From assembly GCA_017513865.1 (NCBI GenBank), contig JAFWMN010000008.1:1-64000 (forward strand): a stretch of DNA of 64,000 nt, written 5' to 3'. This DNA is from Bacilli bacterium (GTDB lineage Bacteria > Bacillota_I > Bacilli_A > RF39 > UBA660). Positions within the stretch are counted from its first letter, which is position 1. Each line of letters opens with the position of its first letter. Shown in pieces: positions 63,086 through 64,000 of the stretch. The position numbers were made by a program, and so were the translations under genes. The notes beneath the pieces are model-generated. The model was not told the DNA's origin, made no database searches, and saw only the letters and a list, made by a program, of their open reading frames with translations.

Positions 63086-63356
63086 TTTTTTCACCCACCT
63101 TTAAATTTAAATAGTTTGGTTTTGTTTCATAAGTATATGTAACATTTTTTTTTGGTAAAATTATTTTCCATGGTTTTACATTTTTATAAATATATAATAT
63201 TTTATCGTTTTTATCAGTTAATATTATATCAATATTTGTTTTCATAAAGAAAGTGTGAACTCCATTACATTTTATTTTTAAAACATAGTCAAAATCTCTT
63301 AAAAACATTAAGCCTTTAAACCTTTTTATAAAGGTGTTTGCTTCTTTTATTTTCAT
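63075..63356 (-). CDS. DUF192 domain protein
   Basis: 93 residues. FKRFKGLMFLRDFDY, then GVHTFFMKTNIDIILTDKN and KPWKIILPKK, follow the DUF192 pattern (KGLM, HTFFM, DVIFLD). Function of the domain is unknown. It is often near Flp-type pilin genes, as here: a pilin is encoded divergently 114 bases away. Minus-strand start has AATTGGTGATT upstream. Confidence 0.85.
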   Translation of the reverse strand: MKIKEANTFIKRFKGLMFLRDFDYVLKIKCNGVHTFFMKTNIDIILTDKNDKILYIYKNVKPWKIILPKKNVTYTYETKPNYLNLKVGEKIKK

Positions 63357-63470
63357 AGAATCACCAATTTTAATATATCATTTTAATATTTGTTTGTAAA
63401 TAAATATTAGTACTTGATTTTTTGTTAAAAGTAAATTATAATGTATATAGAAATAATTGGAGGCTAGGAT

Positions 63471-63662
63471 ATGAAGTTAAATAATAAAGGTCAAGCCCTT
63501 GTTGAATATTTATTAATTATCGCGGTAATTAGTGTTATCGTTGTTAGTGTTGTTAGATTACTCGGTGGCTATGTACAGGATTCTATGACAAAATCATCTT
63601 GTAAATTAATTGATAAAGAGTATGTTGAAGGTGCTCATCCTGGAGAGGGTTCTTGTCAATAA
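63471..63662 (+). CDS. Flp-type pilin
   Basis: 63 residues. MKLNNKGQALVEYLLIIAVI is the Flp/class III pilin start: cleavage after Gly7, with the E-Y pair at mature positions 5-6, then one hydrophobic helix. Two Cys near the C-terminus (SSCKLID and GSC) could form a disulfide. GGAGG precedes the ATG. Tad export genes are not visible, though the window ends shortly after. Confidence 0.88.
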   Translation: MKLNNKGQALVEYLLIIAVISVIVVSVVRLLGGYVQDSMTKSSCKLIDKEYVEGAHPGEGSCQ

Positions 63663-63685
63663 AAGATATTTATTATCTTTTTTTG
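63661..63685 (+). terminator. Terminator of the pilin gene
   Basis: AAAGATA-TTTAT-TATCTTT then T's. Confidence 0.75.
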
Positions 63686-63695
63686 TTAGTGTAAT

Positions 63696-64000
63696 ATGAA
63701 TATACTTAAGAGAAAGTATTGGTATGTTTGTTTAATTTTAAGTATTTCGACTTTGGGTTTATATACTTTTTATGTTGGGAAAAAACTTCATGTTTATGAT
63801 AAAGAAGCTTGGTATTCTAATAAATATTTTTGGATTTTATCTTTTATTTGTGGGATAGTACCTGGATTAATAATGTTTTTTATATTTTATATTGAGATTG
63901 GGTGCATGGTTTGTAAAAAATTAAGTGTTCCTTTTGATAATTATTATATATATCCTTATATTTGGGTGATTAGTTTAATTATTCCAATAATAGGATGGAC
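63696..64000 (+). CDS. Membrane protein, cut by the window end
   Basis: At least 101 residues without a stop up to the end of the window. It starts MNILKRKYWYVCLILSISTL and has three hydrophobic helices (about 9-27, 45-65 and 85-101). The ribosome binding site is weak (GTTAGTG). Too little is visible for assignment; it may belong with the Flp-type pilin just upstream. Confidence 0.6.
   Translation, partial: MNILKRKYWYVCLILSISTLGLYTFYVGKKLHVYDKEAWYSNKYFWILSFICGIVPGLIMFFIFYIEIGCMVCKKLSVPFDNYYIYPYIWVISLIIPIIGW

Overview
The window is 64 kb of very AT-rich bacterial chromosome. It is dense in genes, uses the standard code (TGA is a stop, for example at the end of yqeH), and most genes start from AGGTGAT- or GGAGG-type ribosome binding sites. 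Gene content points to an endospore-forming member of the Bacilli (Bacillota) outside the well-studied genera. Supporting genes are a clear cotE next to miaB, a spoIVFA-spoIVFB pair directly before rplU-prp-rpmA, a CotD-like coat protein, a Cse60-like protein, a SpoVB/MurJ-type flippase, and a Gram-positive division cluster (murG-murB-ftsQ-ftsA-ftsZ). I saw no insertion sequence, CRISPR array or rRNA.

Layout. 1-2.0 kb: a zincin-like protein, tRNA-Thr and a gene remnant. 2.1-7.1 kb: mutL, a cysteine desulfurase, a B3/B4-domain protein and ffh. 8.2-11.4 kb: HIT protein and a short suf operon (sufC, a short SufD/SufB-like gene, sufS). 11.5-16.2 kb: unknown proteins, a slipin and a lipid kinase. 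16.3-23.8 kb: a catalytically degenerate RNase J, miaB, cotE, rpsP-khpA, a prepilin-like gene and a DacF-type carboxypeptidase. 23.9-35.9 kb: yqeG-yqeH, a HerA-like ATPase, radical SAM protein, YfcC-like transporter, peptidases, flippase, and a membrane protein with five exact 141-bp repeats. 36.1-39.5 kb: a TasA-like surface protein and clpC. 39.5-43.7 kb (minus strand): alr, an ATP-grasp ligase and asnB, which together look like a D-Asp/D-Asn peptidoglycan cross-bridge operon. 44.0-47.4 kb: a pseudo-zincin, four tRNAs, a 45-residue metallothionein-like protein, a TtcA-like thiolase and a DUF362 protein. 47.5-50.7 kb: an ABC transporter flanked on both sides by small loci that look like type I toxin-antitoxin modules. 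50.8-55.8 kb: murG to ftsZ. 55.9-58.1 kb: a phage-type antirepressor and a second TasA-like protein. 58.2-63.1 kb: SPOR-like protein, radC, mreC, mreD, spoIVFA, spoIVFB, L21 leader, rplU, prp, rpmA. 63.1-64 kb: DUF192 protein, Flp-type pilin and a cut membrane gene.

The most notable signal is the pair of loci at 47.5-47.7 kb and 50.34-50.68 kb. Each has a very short hydrophobic ORF, a 5' leader complementary to its own 3' region, an anti-Shine-Dalgarno segment that can pair either with the ribosome binding site or with the 3' region, and a convergent promoter and terminator on the opposite strand that would make a short antisense RNA. This suggests an RNA switch controlling toxin translation. 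Other points worth checking are the metallothionein-like gene, the RNase J with four lost metal ligands, the shortened suf operon, the D-Asx operon, the exact-period repeat protein and the two TasA-like paralogues with A-ending codon bias.
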